In this document: piece after piece, positions 1-9,142 of the stretch
Layout: each line of letters starts with the position of its first letter
How positions within the stretch are numbered: position 1 is the stretch's first letter
Assembly (NCBI GenBank): GCA_018826515.1
Contig: JAHKAM010000078.1
Coordinates: 1 to 53,016, forward strand
Direction: 5' to 3'
Source: Alphaproteobacteria bacterium
GTDB taxonomy: Bacteria; Pseudomonadota; Alphaproteobacteria; Caulobacterales; Caulobacteraceae
DNA: 53,016 bases
Translations under genes and position numbers: made by a program
The notes under the pieces: model-generated
The model's input: the letters and a program-made list of their open reading frames with translations, nothing else
Told to the model about the DNA's origin: nothing
Databases searched by the model: none

Positions 1-1416
1 CTCGGCGCGGGCGCGGTCGCCGCGTTCCGTCTCGGCCGCCTCGACCGCCGCGCGCGCCGCCGCCAATTCGGACCGGGCCGCCTCCAGCGTCGTCTTCGCC
101 GCCTCGATCTCCGGCGTCTCCAGCGGGCCGAGCGCCGCGCGTTCGGACTGCGCCGAGCCCAGTTGCGCCTCGGCCCGCGCGACCCGCGCCTCGGCGTCGC
201 GTTTGCGGGCGCTTTCGGCGTTGACGCGGGCCTCGACCGAGGCGGCGGCGCCGGCGACGCGCTCGACCTCGGCGTCGGCGGCCTTGCGGGCGTCCTCGGC
301 GGCGGCGAGGGCGGCTTCCAGCTCGGGCCCGCGCGTCGGCGCCCCGGCGATTTCGGCAGTCAGGGTCTCCAGCGCCGCGCCCAGCCGGGTCAGTTCGTCG
401 CCCGCGTCCCCGGCCATGGCCGTCTCGCGTTCGATGTCGGCGGCGATGCGGGCGGCCTCGGCCGTCAGCCGCTCGACCTCGGCGCGCGCGGCCTGTTCGG
501 CCATGTCGAGCCGGTCGCGTTCAAGGCTGGCGCGGTGCAGCAGGGCGCCGGCGACGGCGTCCTCCTCGCGGGCGGGCTTCAGGGCTTCCTGGGCCGACAG
601 GGCCGCGGTCTGGGCCCGGCTGGAGGCGGAGGTCGCCTCGCCGACCGCCCGTTCGGCGTCCGCCAGTTCCTGCGCCGCCGCCTCGGCGGCCACGCGGGCG
701 TCATTCCAGCGCACGAACAGCAGGGCCGCCTGCAGGGCGCGGATCTCGGCGGAAATCTTCTTGTAGCGTTCGGCCTGCCGCGCCTCGCGCCTCAGCCGCG
801 TCAGCGCCGTCTCCAGCTCGCGGCCGATGTCGTCCAGACGGTCGAGATTGGACTCGGCCGCCTTGAGCCGCAGCTCGGCTTCGTGCCGCCGCGTGTGCAG
901 ACCGGCCACGCCGCCGGCCTCCTCGAGGATACGGCGGCGGTTCTGCGGCTTGGCGGCGATCAGTTCGCTGATCTGGCCTTGCCGGACGAGCGCCGGGCTG
1001 TTGGCCCCCGTCGAGGCGTCGGCGAACAGCAACTGGACGTCGCGGGCCCGCACCTCCTTGCCGTTGATGCGATAGGTCGAGCCCTGGCCCCGGTCGATGC
1101 GGCGCGACACCTCCAGCATCGGGCTGTCGGTGAAGGGCTGGGGCGCCCGGCGCTGGGCGTTGTCGATGGTCAGCTGGACTTCGGCGTGGTTGCGCGGCGG
1201 CCGGTCGGCGGCGCCGGCGAAGATGACGTCGTCCATCCCCTGGCCGCGCATGGCCTTGGCCGAGTTGGCGCCCATGACCCAGCGCAGGCCCTCCAGCACA
1301 TTGGACTTGCCGCAGCCGTTGGGGCCGACCACTCCGGTGAGGCCGGGCTCGATATGCACCTCGGCGGGATCGACGAAGGATTTGAAGCCGACGAGCCGGA
1401 GGCGCTGGAACTGCAT
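1..1416 (-). CDS. smc: SMC chromosome segregation ATPase, N-terminal part (cut by window edge)
   Basis: This encodes the N-terminal head and the beginning of the first coiled coil of the Structural Maintenance of Chromosomes protein, the ATPase of the condensin-like SMC-ScpAB complex that compacts and segregates the chromosome. The start is the ATG at 1416; the protein opens [15 protein letters not shown] Walker A motif GPNGCGKSN sits at about residues 31-39, followed by the Q-loop region ([19 protein letters not shown]) and a long Ala/Glu/Arg-rich heptad stretch from about residue 165 that runs off the window. About 472 residues are visible; the hinge, second coil and Walker B head lie outside. 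It starts 14 bp after the stop of the upstream DsbA-like gene, so the two are probably co-transcribed. The identification is secure. Confidence 0.96.
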   Translation of the reverse strand, partial: MQFQRLRLVGFKSFVDPAEVHIEPGLTGVVGPNGCGKSNVLEGLRWVMGANSAKAMRGQGMDDVIFAGAADRPPRNHAEVQLTIDNAQRRAPQPFTDSPMLEVSRRIDRGQGSTYRINGKEVRARDVQLLFADASTGANSPALVRQGQISELIAAKPQNRRRILEEAGGVAGLHTRRHEAELRLKAAESNLDRLDDIGRELETALTRLRREARQAERYKKISAEIRALQAALLFVRWNDARVAAEAAAQELADAERAVGEATSASSRAQTAALSAQEALKPAREEDAVAGALLHRASLERDRLDMAEQAARAEVERLTAEAARIAADIERETAMAGDAGDELTRLGAALETLTAEIAGAPTRGPELEAALAAAEDARKAADAEVERVAGAAASVEARVNAESARKRDAEARVARAEAQLGSAQSERAALGPLETPEIEAAKTTLEAARSELAAARAAVEAAETERGDRARAE

Positions 1417-1430
1417 GGGTTCCTACGCGG

Positions 1431-2069
1431 TCACTGGCCTGCGGCGGCCGCCCGGATCGCGACCTCCAGCCCGCCCAGCGAGCGGTCCGTCACCCGGCGG
1501 CCGTTGACGAAGAAGCTGGGGGTGGTGTGGACGTCGGCGGCATGGGCGCTGTCGATGTCGCGGTTGATGGCGTTGCGGGTCGCGGGGGTCGTGACGCAGG
1601 CGTCCAGCTGGGCCTGGGTGCGGCCGCTGACGGCGATGGCGGGGGCGTACCAGTCCTCGCGCGCGCCGCCCCGCACCACCGCATCCTGCCCCAGCATGAG
1701 GGCTGAGGCGACGTCGAAGAACCGTTCCGGCGCCGCGCAGCGGGCCAGGGCGGCGCCCGGAAGCGAGATCTCTTCGGGCAGGGTCGGCAGGTTGCGGAAC
1801 ACCAGCCGGACCTGCCCGGTGTCGATGAACCGCGTCTTGAACACCGGATAGACGAAACGATGCCAGTCGGCGCAGTGGTTGCAGGCGAAGGAGGCGTATT
1901 CGATCACCGTCACCGGAGCGTCAGCACGACCGATGCTGCGATCCGCCGCCGTCGCCGGGGCGACCGCCTGCCGCGCGAGGGCGGAGTCCGCCCCCGACGC
2001 GGCAGCCACGAACGCCGGCGCCGTCAGCGCCAGCGCGAGGAACAGCAGGGACCGTCGCCGGCTGGTCAC
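1431..2069 (-). CDS. DsbA-family thiol oxidoreductase (CNHC active site)
   Basis: A 212-residue exported thioredoxin-fold protein of the DsbA/DSBA-like family, expected to act on disulfides in periplasmic proteins. It has an N-terminal signal sequence (MTSRRRSLLFLALALTAPAF, with twin arginines), a thioredoxin beta strand VTVIEYASF, the redox motif CNHC at about residues 63-66 and the cis-proline loop TTPSFFVNG at about residue 182. It lies 8 bp downstream of a paralogous DsbA-like gene and 14 bp upstream of smc. Oxidase, reductase or isomerase activity cannot be decided from sequence; the CxxC-plus-TTPSF arrangement is typical of the small DsbA proteins common in Caulobacterales. The paralogous pair suggests gene duplication with specialised substrates. 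Confidence 0.88.
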   Translation of the reverse strand: MTSRRRSLLFLALALTAPAFVAAASGADSALARQAVAPATAADRSIGRADAPVTVIEYASFACNHCADWHRFVYPVFKTRFIDTGQVRLVFRNLPTLPEEISLPGAALARCAAPERFFDVASALMLGQDAVVRGGAREDWYAPAIAVSGRTQAQLDACVTTPATRNAINRDIDSAHAADVHTTPSFFVNGRRVTDRSLGGLEVAIRAAAAGQ

Positions 2070-2077
2070 GGCTGCAC

Positions 2078-2737
2078 TCAGCCCTTGGCCAGTTCGGCGT
2101 CGATCGCCCGCGACAGGTCGGCCATGGTCGCGCCGCTGGTCGAGCCCGGCGACACCACCTTGACGCCGTTGACATAGAAGGAGGGCGTGCCGTCCACCCC
2201 GGCGGCCTGGGCCGCGCGGGCCCGGGCGTCGGCGGCCTGGACGTTTTCAGGGTCCTTGATGCAGGCCTCGATCTCCTGGTTGCTCAGGCCGGCGCCGTTG
2301 CCGATGCGGAACAGGGTGTCGCGCGGATTGACGCCCTGCTGCCACTCCCGCTGGCTTTCCATGATGCCATGGATGACGTCGAAATATTTGTCCTCGCCGG
2401 CGCAGCGGGCGATCATGAAGCCGGCCACGGCGACATTGACCGGGCCCGTCGGCAGTTCGCGGAACACGAAACGGACCTTGTTGGTGTCGACATAGGCCGC
2501 CTTGAAGGCGGGCCAGGTTTCCTCGTGCCAGGCGGCGCAGACGCCGCAGGTGACCGAGGCGTATTCGACCACGGTGACCTTGGCGTCGGCCTCGGCGGCG
2601 CCCATGGCCATGTCGCCCTCGGCGGCGGCGCCCGCGCCCCCGCCGCCGCAACCGGCCAGCGTCGCCATGGCGGCCAGGGCCGCGGCGGTCATCGCCGCGC
2701 GGCGGCTCATGGCGGCGTATTTGGTCTGGGCGCTCAT
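2078..2737 (-). CDS. DsbA-family thiol oxidoreductase, putative lipoprotein (CGVC active site)
   Basis: A 219-residue thioredoxin-fold protein of the DsbA family. The N terminus carries a twin-arginine-like sequence (MSRRAAMTAAALAAM) ending in a lipobox LAGC at about residues 27-30, followed by a glycine-rich linker, so the mature protein is probably a membrane-anchored periplasmic lipoprotein. The strand VTVVEYASV precedes the redox motif CGVC (about 64-67); GTPSFYVNG near residue 183 gives the cis-proline loop. It is the upstream member of a tandem pair with the CNHC paralogue. An alternative start at Met10 (MSRRAAM) would leave a more standard signal peptide. The role is inferred to be thiol-disulfide exchange in the envelope. 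Confidence 0.86.
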   Translation of the reverse strand: MSAQTKYAAMSRRAAMTAAALAAMATLAGCGGGGAGAAAEGDMAMGAAEADAKVTVVEYASVTCGVCAAWHEETWPAFKAAYVDTNKVRFVFRELPTGPVNVAVAGFMIARCAGEDKYFDVIHGIMESQREWQQGVNPRDTLFRIGNGAGLSNQEIEACIKDPENVQAADARARAAQAAGVDGTPSFYVNGVKVVSPGSTSGATMADLSRAIDAELAKG

Positions 2738-2921
2738 GGGTAATCCTCAATCGGCGCGGGGAAGGAACCGAAGCATCGCGCGATTCCCCGGAAATGCGCG
2801 CGCTGGGGGCGGGAACAGACGTCGTGGCTGCGACAGACAGTCTATCGCTGAACTGTCGATCTAGCCAAAGATGTTCCGCCACGCCAGCGGCCTCGCTTCG
2901 CTGCGCCCCGGGATCGCGGGG

Positions 2922-3851
2922 TCAGGGCGCCGTCTCGACCGGCACGCCGCGCCGCCCGAGGATCGCCTGCACGCTGTCATCGCCGGCCAGATGCATGGCG
3001 CCGACGGCGATGAAGACCGTGCCCGAGCCTTCCAGCAGGGTCTGGATCTGATCCGCCCAGCGAGTGTTCCGGCGCACCAGCAGCGCGTCATAGAGCAACG
3101 GCGTGGCGCGCAGCGGGTCGACGACCACGGCCCGGAGGGCGTCGACATCGCCGGTCGCCCAGGCCTCGACCATGAGGTCGACATCCGTCGGCGCGCTGTC
3201 GAAGGTCTCGAGGGCGCGCCGAAGAAAGGCGACCTGCCCCTCTTCCGGGAAACCGGCCAGCATGCGGATCTGCTCATCCGGGGTCTCGAACCCGGAGACC
3301 GCCATGCCCCTGGCCCCGGCGCGCGCCTTGAGGATGGGCTCCACCCCGGAGTCCGCCGCATAACCCGCGCGCAGGATGGAAGCGCTCTGCACCGTCACGC
3401 CGGCCAGCCAGGGGCGCATCGGCGCCATGTTCTCCGCGCTGGAGCCGATGGTGCGGGCGACGACGTCCAGCGCCGCCTGTTCCTCTGAAGTGAGCAGCTC
3501 CGTCAGGGGCCGGTCGGGCGAGAGTCCGTGCTGACGGATGAGCGGCATCAGCACGCTCTGGTCGGCGGGGGCGGCGACCTCGAGGATCAGTTGCGAGGCC
3601 GAGGCGAAGGCCCGGTCGATCCGGTCGGAGCCCCAGGCCGTGGTCGGCCGCAGCAGGTGCATGGTCCCGAAGAGATAGAGGACGGAGTCGGCGTCGCGCA
3701 CGACCCACAGGGCCGGTCCTGTTCCCCGGGCCGGGGCCACGGCCCGGACAGGGGCGGCGGCGTCCTGGGCGAGGGCGGCGGCCGGCGGGGGGGCGGCGGC
3801 GAGCAGTCCGATGAGGGCGGCGGCGATCTTGAGGGGTCGGGAAGGCGACAT
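2922..3851 (-). CDS. TraB/GumN family protein
   Basis: A 309-residue exported protein of the TraB/GumN (DUF/PF01963) family. The start chosen is ATG at 3851, giving MSPSRPLKIAAALIGLLAAA and a signal peptide ending near ALAQ; the reading frame stays open far upstream, but that extension is arginine/proline-rich antisense of the next gene and is not credible. Family marks are the N-terminal YLFGTMHLL (GTxH motif) and the C-terminal FIAVGAMHLAGDD with a GxxH motif; these histidines are thought to form a metal-binding site in Tiki/TraB-type proteins. A proteolytic role is only inference. It stands alone between the SdpI-like gene and the DsbA pair, with 119 bp upstream and 184 bp downstream. Confidence 0.85.
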   Translation of the reverse strand: MSPSRPLKIAAALIGLLAAAPPPAAALAQDAAAPVRAVAPARGTGPALWVVRDADSVLYLFGTMHLLRPTTAWGSDRIDRAFASASQLILEVAAPADQSVLMPLIRQHGLSPDRPLTELLTSEEQAALDVVARTIGSSAENMAPMRPWLAGVTVQSASILRAGYAADSGVEPILKARAGARGMAVSGFETPDEQIRMLAGFPEEGQVAFLRRALETFDSAPTDVDLMVEAWATGDVDALRAVVVDPLRATPLLYDALLVRRNTRWADQIQTLLEGSGTVFIAVGAMHLAGDDSVQAILGRRGVPVETAP

Positions 3852-3970
3852 GTCGGAGTCCGTTCGTGGAAGGCAGGGGGTGAGGCCGGGATGCGGGCGA
3901 GCGAAAGCCCCGGACCGGTAAGGTCCGCTGGAAGGCGTCCGGGGTCGTGGGCGGTGAGCGGCGGGACGCT

Positions 3971-4387
3971 CTAGCGGACGGTCGGGGTGTCCGGGGCGCG
4001 GCCGCAGGCGGTGAAGGCCCGCAGGGTGTAGCCGAGCGTCAACGTCAGGGCGGCCGCGACCGCCGCCAGCGAACCGACGTCGGCGACCGCCAGGGGGGCG
4101 AAGGTCCACAGCGCCGCCTGGGTCAGGCCCGCCAGGGTCAGGGACCAGCCGCCGACCCTCAGGGCGGCCTGGGTGCGGCGCTCCACGAGGGGCGAGCGCG
4201 GCGCGCCGCCGATACGTTTGGGCATCAGATTGGCGTAGCCGGCCAGCCCCAGGCCGATCAGGATCTGCAGGGCCCTTCGGGCGCCGTCCGCCCCGATCAG
4301 GCCGGCGTCCCCGGCGTAGCGCAGGCCGGCGGCGGCGGCGAGAAACAGCAGGGCGATGACGATCGCCGTCGTGATCCGGGGGCTCAT
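3971..4387 (-). CDS. SdpI-like small integral membrane protein
   Basis: A 138-residue very hydrophobic protein with about four predicted membrane segments (roughly residues 5-22, 38-56, 76-98 and 101-122). The segment GYANLMPKRIGG...RRTQAALRVGG recalls the G-N-x-x-P-K-x-x-x-N...W-x-x-T-H-R-x-G signature of SdpI/YhfL-type proteins, although the match is partial. It overlaps the preceding ArsR-type gene by 4 bp (ATGA), so translation is coupled. In Bacillus subtilis SdpI is the immunity protein against the SDP toxin and SdpR its autorepressor; here the gene pair has the same order and pairing, but no toxin gene is visible nearby. The function (toxin protection or signal reception) is inferred. 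Confidence 0.6.
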   Translation of the reverse strand: MSPRITTAIVIALLFLAAAAGLRYAGDAGLIGADGARRALQILIGLGLAGYANLMPKRIGGAPRSPLVERRTQAALRVGGWSLTLAGLTQAALWTFAPLAVADVGSLAAVAAALTLTLGYTLRAFTACGRAPDTPTVR

Positions 4388-4683
4388 GATGGGTCTCCCT
4401 TGGAGGGGCGGGGCGCGGCGACATTGCCGATGCCGAAGGTCTGGCTGAAACCCAGCAGGGCGTCCTCAAGGACGGACAGCTTGAGCCGGTAGGTGATGGT
4501 CGTGCCCTGTTTGTGTGCGTCGATCAGATCCGCCTCGCGCAGGACATTGAAATGCGCCGACATGGTCGGCCGGGAGACGGCGAACTGTTCGCTCAATTCA
4601 CCGGCGGTCATCGGCCGCTGGCGCAGCAGTTCCAGCACGCGGCGGCGCGTGGGGTCGGCGAGAGCCTTGAAAACCTTGTTCAT
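4384..4683 (-). CDS. SdpR-like ArsR-family autorepressor
   Basis: A 99-residue winged-helix protein of the ArsR/SdpR type: MNKVFKALADPTRRRVLELL followed by MTAGELSEQFAVSRPTMSAHFNVLREADLI, the classic helix-turn-helix and recognition helix, and a short wing (HKQGTTITYRL). No cysteine metal-binding motif is present, which separates it from metal-sensing ArsR proteins and fits the SdpR autorepressor group. It overlaps the SdpI-like membrane gene by 4 bp. A perfect 14-bp palindrome lies 8 bp upstream of its start codon (4691-4704) and is a natural autoregulatory operator. Confident as to family, moderate as to SdpR-like function. Confidence 0.88.
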   Translation of the reverse strand: MNKVFKALADPTRRRVLELLRQRPMTAGELSEQFAVSRPTMSAHFNVLREADLIDAHKQGTTITYRLKLSVLEDALLGFSQTFGIGNVAAPRPSKGDPS

Positions 4684-4690
4684 GACTCAG

Positions 4691-4704
4691 TGTTTAGCTA
4701 AACA
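4691..4704. promoter_or_regulatory. Perfect palindrome, candidate operator of the SdpR-like repressor
   Basis: TGTTTAGCTAAACA is its own reverse complement over 14 bp and sits immediately upstream of the ArsR/SdpR-like start codon (4683). Its AT-rich core stands out against the GC-rich surroundings. A GANTC site (GACTC, 4684-4688) lies between the operator and the start codon, so CcrM methylation could also touch this region. Binding is inferred, not shown. Confidence 0.7.
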
Positions 4705-4745
4705 TCGAAATAAGGTCAAGCGGTCTTTCCCGGCGGGCGCTCCGC

Positions 4746-5312
4746 TCAGCCTCCCGAACGGTCGCGGCCCTTGTCCGGATCGCCCAGAACCGCGCGGCCC
4801 AGCCGTTCCAGGGGGCCCTTCAACGCTTCGGGCGCGGCGTCGAGGGCGGCCTTCAGTTCGGCCTCTTCATGGGCGGCGAGGGGTTGGGCGGCGGGCCGGC
4901 GCTTCGGGGGTGCGGCGATATCCGACGGCGGCTTGACCGGCCCCTGGGCGATCCTCAACCGTTCGACCGTCCCCGCGCCGAGAAACAGATTGACCCGCGC
5001 CAGGATGTCCTCGGACTGATGCTGCACCAGCAGGGCGGCCGGGCCGGCGACGCGCAACTCCAGCGTCCCGCCGGCACCGCCACGGCCCTTGGTCAGCTTC
5101 TGCGGCCGGGTGACCCGCGCCAGCCGGTCGCCGACGATCTCGCGCCAGCGCGGCTCCAGCGCCGCGGCGCCGCGTCCGAACTTGCCGTCCAGCTCCTTGA
5201 TCAGGCCCTGCAGCGCCCGACCGGCCTTCGGCGTCGGGCGCGGGGCCGGACGCGTGCGCCGGCGCGACAGGATTTCGCGGGCTTCGGCGTCGGTGGGAAG
5301 GCGGCGTTGCAT
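4746..5312 (-). CDS. DUF721/DciA-like protein
   Basis: A 188-residue DUF721 protein. DUF721 includes DciA, the ancestral bacterial factor that loads or assists the replicative helicase DnaB. The conserved core runs from about residue 35 to 110: LIKELDGKFGRGAAALEPRWREIVGDRLARVTRPQ..., then a second part with LELRVAGPAALLVQHQSEDILARVNLFLG. The C-terminal third is a charged, Ala/Pro-rich tail. It is divergent from the rightward genes beginning at 5466. In Caulobacterales this gene commonly sits near mutY, dsbA and smc (from memory); here extra genes (SdpRI-like, TraB and the 5466/5921 pair) separate them. The DciA role is an inference from family membership. Confidence 0.82.
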   Translation of the reverse strand: MQRRLPTDAEAREILSRRRTRPAPRPTPKAGRALQGLIKELDGKFGRGAAALEPRWREIVGDRLARVTRPQKLTKGRGGAGGTLELRVAGPAALLVQHQSEDILARVNLFLGAGTVERLRIAQGPVKPPSDIAAPPKRRPAAQPLAAHEEAELKAALDAAPEALKGPLERLGRAVLGDPDKGRDRSGG

Positions 5313-5465
5313 GTCTCCACCCTAGTCCATCCCGACGGACGTCGCACGCGTCGTTCACCCTGCGGCGCGGCGTTGTCGCGCACCCGCAAACCGTCATTCT
5401 CGGTACCGCTGTTATTGACCCCCCGGATCGAGCCTTCCTACTGACTGTTACCGGTTACCAAGCCG

Positions 5466-5846
5466 GTGCGTGAGGGGTCGGGCGTGGGCGCTGTCGTCAG
5501 CTATTTCGAACACAAGCGCCGGGTCGGGGGCGGCCGTGCGCGTCACATCGACCCGGTGATGGTCGAGATCCTCGAGGCCCTGCATGCCCTCGGCGGGTGC
5601 GCCCATCGTCAGGCCGTGGCGGATCAGATCGCGCTTCGGCGCAGCGGTCGACCCTGTCCGGCCGAAGCGGCGCTCAGAACCGAGGTCTATGCCGCCTTCG
5701 ACGTCTACCTGAACTGGCTGGCCTCCCGGAAGGCGGTGCCCCTGCTCTGGCTGCCGCTGGGCGCCGGCAGCTATCGCTGGGCTCTGACGCTCGCCGGTCA
5801 GCAACTGTTCCAGCCGGCGCCTGCAGCCGGGCGGACGGTCCGCTGA
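5466..5846 (+). CDS. Small conserved-looking protein of unknown function, paralogous to the 87-aa protein at 14773-15036
   Basis: A 126-residue cytoplasmic protein starting at GTG 5466 (an in-frame GTG at 5484 is an alternative start). I do not recognise a named domain. Its core, HIDPVMVEILEALHALGG-AHRQ-V, followed by a helix containing AAFDVYLNW and a closing LPLGAGSYRWAL, matches the arrangement of the small protein encoded at 14773-15036 (IDPLAQDIATVLKSMGG-AHQRDVV ... VFEKYRDLF ... FGEGSMRWAL). The pattern of three helices ending in a G-x-G-S-x-R-W-A-L strand looks like a winged-helix-type fold. It is followed after 74 bp by a larger tandem winged-helix gene on the same strand, suggesting a two-gene operon. 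GTTACC is directly repeated just upstream (about 5448-5460). Confidence 0.65.
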   Translation: MREGSGVGAVVSYFEHKRRVGGGRARHIDPVMVEILEALHALGGCAHRQAVADQIALRRSGRPCPAEAALRTEVYAAFDVYLNWLASRKAVPLLWLPLGAGSYRWALTLAGQQLFQPAPAAGRTVR

Positions 5847-5920
5847 CCAGCCCTGGAGAACACAGCCTTTCGGTTGGAGCCCCCTATGGCGCCGGCTGGG
5901 CGACAGGGGGCAACGATGTG

Positions 5921-6838
5921 ATGACGACCATACAGCGGGCCAAGGTGGCCTGGCTGTGTGTGCGGCTGCAACTGGCCTATATCGCCATCACCCGGGACCT
6001 GCTTGACGGCGACCTCGTGAGCAGCCTGCTTCTGCCCGCCATCCTGGACGCCAACGTCGGCCATCTGGATGCCGATCCGGACATCAGCCGTCGCCATCAG
6101 CCGCTGGACGCCGCCTATCCCGACGACCTGCGTCGACCCGCCAACGCCCTGAGCATCGCCCACTTTCTGGATATTCCGCGAGAGACGGCCCGGGCCCGAC
6201 TGGCCGGTCTGGTCGCGAGCGGCGTGCTTCATCGAACCGCTGCAGGCTACGTCCTTCCGAACGCCACCCTGGTCTCGGAATGGTTCCTGCCGGCGGTGCC
6301 GCGCTACCTCGACGCCCTCAACGATTTCGTCCGCGGACTGGGCCTGATCCGGGCCTTCGGCCTGAAAGCCGACAGCTGTCTGGCCCACCCGGTCTGGCCG
6401 GTCGCCTGGGCGGCCATGCGGCTCAGCACCGCCCATGTGCTCCGCGATACGGCCTATACGCGGGAACTGACGTCGGGGATGAGCCTGATGGCCTGTCACA
6501 TCCTGCTGACCGTGTGCCAGTCAGTCGGCGGTCAGCTGCGCCTGTCGCCCCAGATGCCGGCCCGGGGCGGCGCGCTGGCGGCGCTGGGAGCGACCTTTGG
6601 GCCGGTGCGGGGCTCGGTTGTCGCCGCGCGGCTCGGACTTCCCGAGGAGACGGTCCGCCGGCATCTGAAGCAACTCGTCGTCTCCGGATATCTGTGCCGC
6701 GGCCCGGGCGGCTATGACGTGGTCCACGACGCGCGGACCTTGCCGGTGTGGCGGATGTTCCAGAAGCGGGCCCAGGCCAATTCGCGACAGCTGATCTGGC
6801 GGCTCACGACGACCGGCGTGGTGCCTTCGAGCGACTGA
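5921..6838 (+). CDS. Tandem winged-helix putative transcriptional regulator
   Basis: A 305-residue protein, start ATG 5921 behind a purine-rich run (AGGGGG); GTG 5918 is adjacent. I do not recognise a named family beyond winged-helix DNA-binding. Two similar halves are visible: residues ~85-125 (ALSIAHFLDIPRETARARL, then LVASGVLHRTAAGYVL) and ~230-270 (GSVVAARLGLPEETVRRHL, then LVVSGYLCRGPGGYDV). Each is preceded by a helical, hydrophobic segment (LAYIAITRDLLDGDLVSSLL and SGMSLMACHILLTVC). This looks like an internal duplication, each half pairing a helical bundle with a MarR/IclR-like wHTH. It ends 52 bp before the mutY start. It could bind DNA as a pseudo-dimer; ligand and targets are unknown. 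Confidence 0.75.
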   Translation: MTTIQRAKVAWLCVRLQLAYIAITRDLLDGDLVSSLLLPAILDANVGHLDADPDISRRHQPLDAAYPDDLRRPANALSIAHFLDIPRETARARLAGLVASGVLHRTAAGYVLPNATLVSEWFLPAVPRYLDALNDFVRGLGLIRAFGLKADSCLAHPVWPVAWAAMRLSTAHVLRDTAYTRELTSGMSLMACHILLTVCQSVGGQLRLSPQMPARGGALAALGATFGPVRGSVVAARLGLPEETVRRHLKQLVVSGYLCRGPGGYDVVHDARTLPVWRMFQKRAQANSRQLIWRLTTTGVVPSSD

Positions 6839-6890
6839 TCGGTTGCTGTTCCGGGTGGGCGCCCGCGCCCGCCGGGGCTATGCACGGTCG

Positions 6891-7904
6891 ATGTCTCCCG
6901 CCGCTCTCCGCACCGCCCTGCTGGACTGGTATGACGCCAATGGGCGTTCGCTGGCCTGGCGCGCGCGGCCCGGGTCGCCGGCGCCCGATCCCTACCGGGT
7001 CTGGCTGTCCGAGGTGATGCTGCAGCAGACCACCACGCCGCACGCCACACCCTATTTCGAGGCCTTCACCGCCCGCTGGCCGACGGTTTCGGACCTGGCG
7101 GCCGCGGCGGACAGCGACGTCATGGCCGCCTGGGCGGGCCTCGGCTACTACGCCCGGGCCCGCAACCTGCTGGCCTGCGCGCGAGCGGTGGCGAACGCGC
7201 ATGCCGGTGTGTTTCCGGACACAGAGGCCGGCCTGCTGGCCCTGCCGGGGGTCGGCGCCTATACCGCCGCCGCCGTGGCCGCCATCGCCTTCGACCGCCC
7301 GGCCAATGTGGTCGACGGCAATGTCGAGCGGGTCATGGCGCGGCTGTTCGCCGTCGGGACGCCGCTGCCTGCCGCAAAGCCTGAACTCAAGCGCCTCGCC
7401 GCGACGCTGGTCGCCGACGACCGGCCGGGCGACTGGCCGCAGGCCCTGATGGACCTCGGCGCGACGGTCTGCCGGCCGGGCAGGCCGTTGTGCGAGGCCT
7501 GTCCTTTGACCGCTTGGTGCGCCGCGTTTGCGTCCGGCGATCCAGGCCGCTGGCCGCTGAAGACGAAGAAGGCCGACCGGCCCCATCGGACCGGGGTCGC
7601 ATGGGTGCTGCGGGACGCCCAGGGCCGGGTGGGCCTGGTGCGGCGGCCGGACAAGGGATTGCTGGGCGGGATGCTGGGCCTGCCGACCTCCGAGTGGGCG
7701 GCCGAAGCCGCCGGGACCGTCCCGTCCGTCGCCGCCGACTGGCGCGAGGCGGGCGCGATCGACCACGTCTTCACCCATTTTTCGCTGACGCTGACCGTGC
7801 GGGTCGCTGACGGCGGGGGCGACTTTATCTGGACCGACCCGGAAGAGGCACTGACGTCCCTGCCGACGGTGTTCAGGAAGGCGCTGGAGCGTGGACTGGC
7901 CTGA
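6891..7904 (+). CDS. mutY: Adenine DNA glycosylase MutY
   Basis: Removes adenine mispaired with 8-oxoguanine in base excision repair. The 337-residue start at ATG 6891 (MSPAALRTALLDWY) is chosen over a TTG 48 bp upstream because family members begin close to this point. Key features are the catalytic Glu in SEVMLQQT (about E41), the helix-hairpin-helix LPGVGAYTAAAV (about 118-129), the catalytic Asp in VVDGNVERV (about D142), and the iron-sulfur cluster cysteines C194, C201, C204 and C210 (C-x6-C-x2-C-x5-C). The C-terminal NUDIX-like domain (RVGLVRRPDKGLLGGMLGLP) recognises 8-oxoG. All key residues are present. It converges with ccrM, the stops being 3 bp apart. Confidence 0.96.
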   Translation: MSPAALRTALLDWYDANGRSLAWRARPGSPAPDPYRVWLSEVMLQQTTTPHATPYFEAFTARWPTVSDLAAAADSDVMAAWAGLGYYARARNLLACARAVANAHAGVFPDTEAGLLALPGVGAYTAAAVAAIAFDRPANVVDGNVERVMARLFAVGTPLPAAKPELKRLAATLVADDRPGDWPQALMDLGATVCRPGRPLCEACPLTAWCAAFASGDPGRWPLKTKKADRPHRTGVAWVLRDAQGRVGLVRRPDKGLLGGMLGLPTSEWAAEAAGTVPSVAADWREAGAIDHVFTHFSLTLTVRVADGGGDFIWTDPEEALTSLPTVFRKALERGLA

Positions 7905-7907
7905 GTT

Positions 7908-9092
<1,185 letters not shown>

Positions 9093-9142
9093 TCAGGGCC
9101 GGCGCTTGAGGAACGGGCCGGGGCAGGCGCATAAGGACAGTC

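Noticed and set aside
163..1851. 562-residue rightward frame and other long frames opposite real genes
   Set aside because: They are opposite-strand or alternative-frame shadows in GC-rich DNA, lacking family signatures.
2922..4469. 515-residue leftward frame
   Set aside because: Only its C-terminal 309 residues (from 3851) form a TraB-like protein; the N-terminal part is Arg/Pro-rich antisense to the SdpI-like gene.
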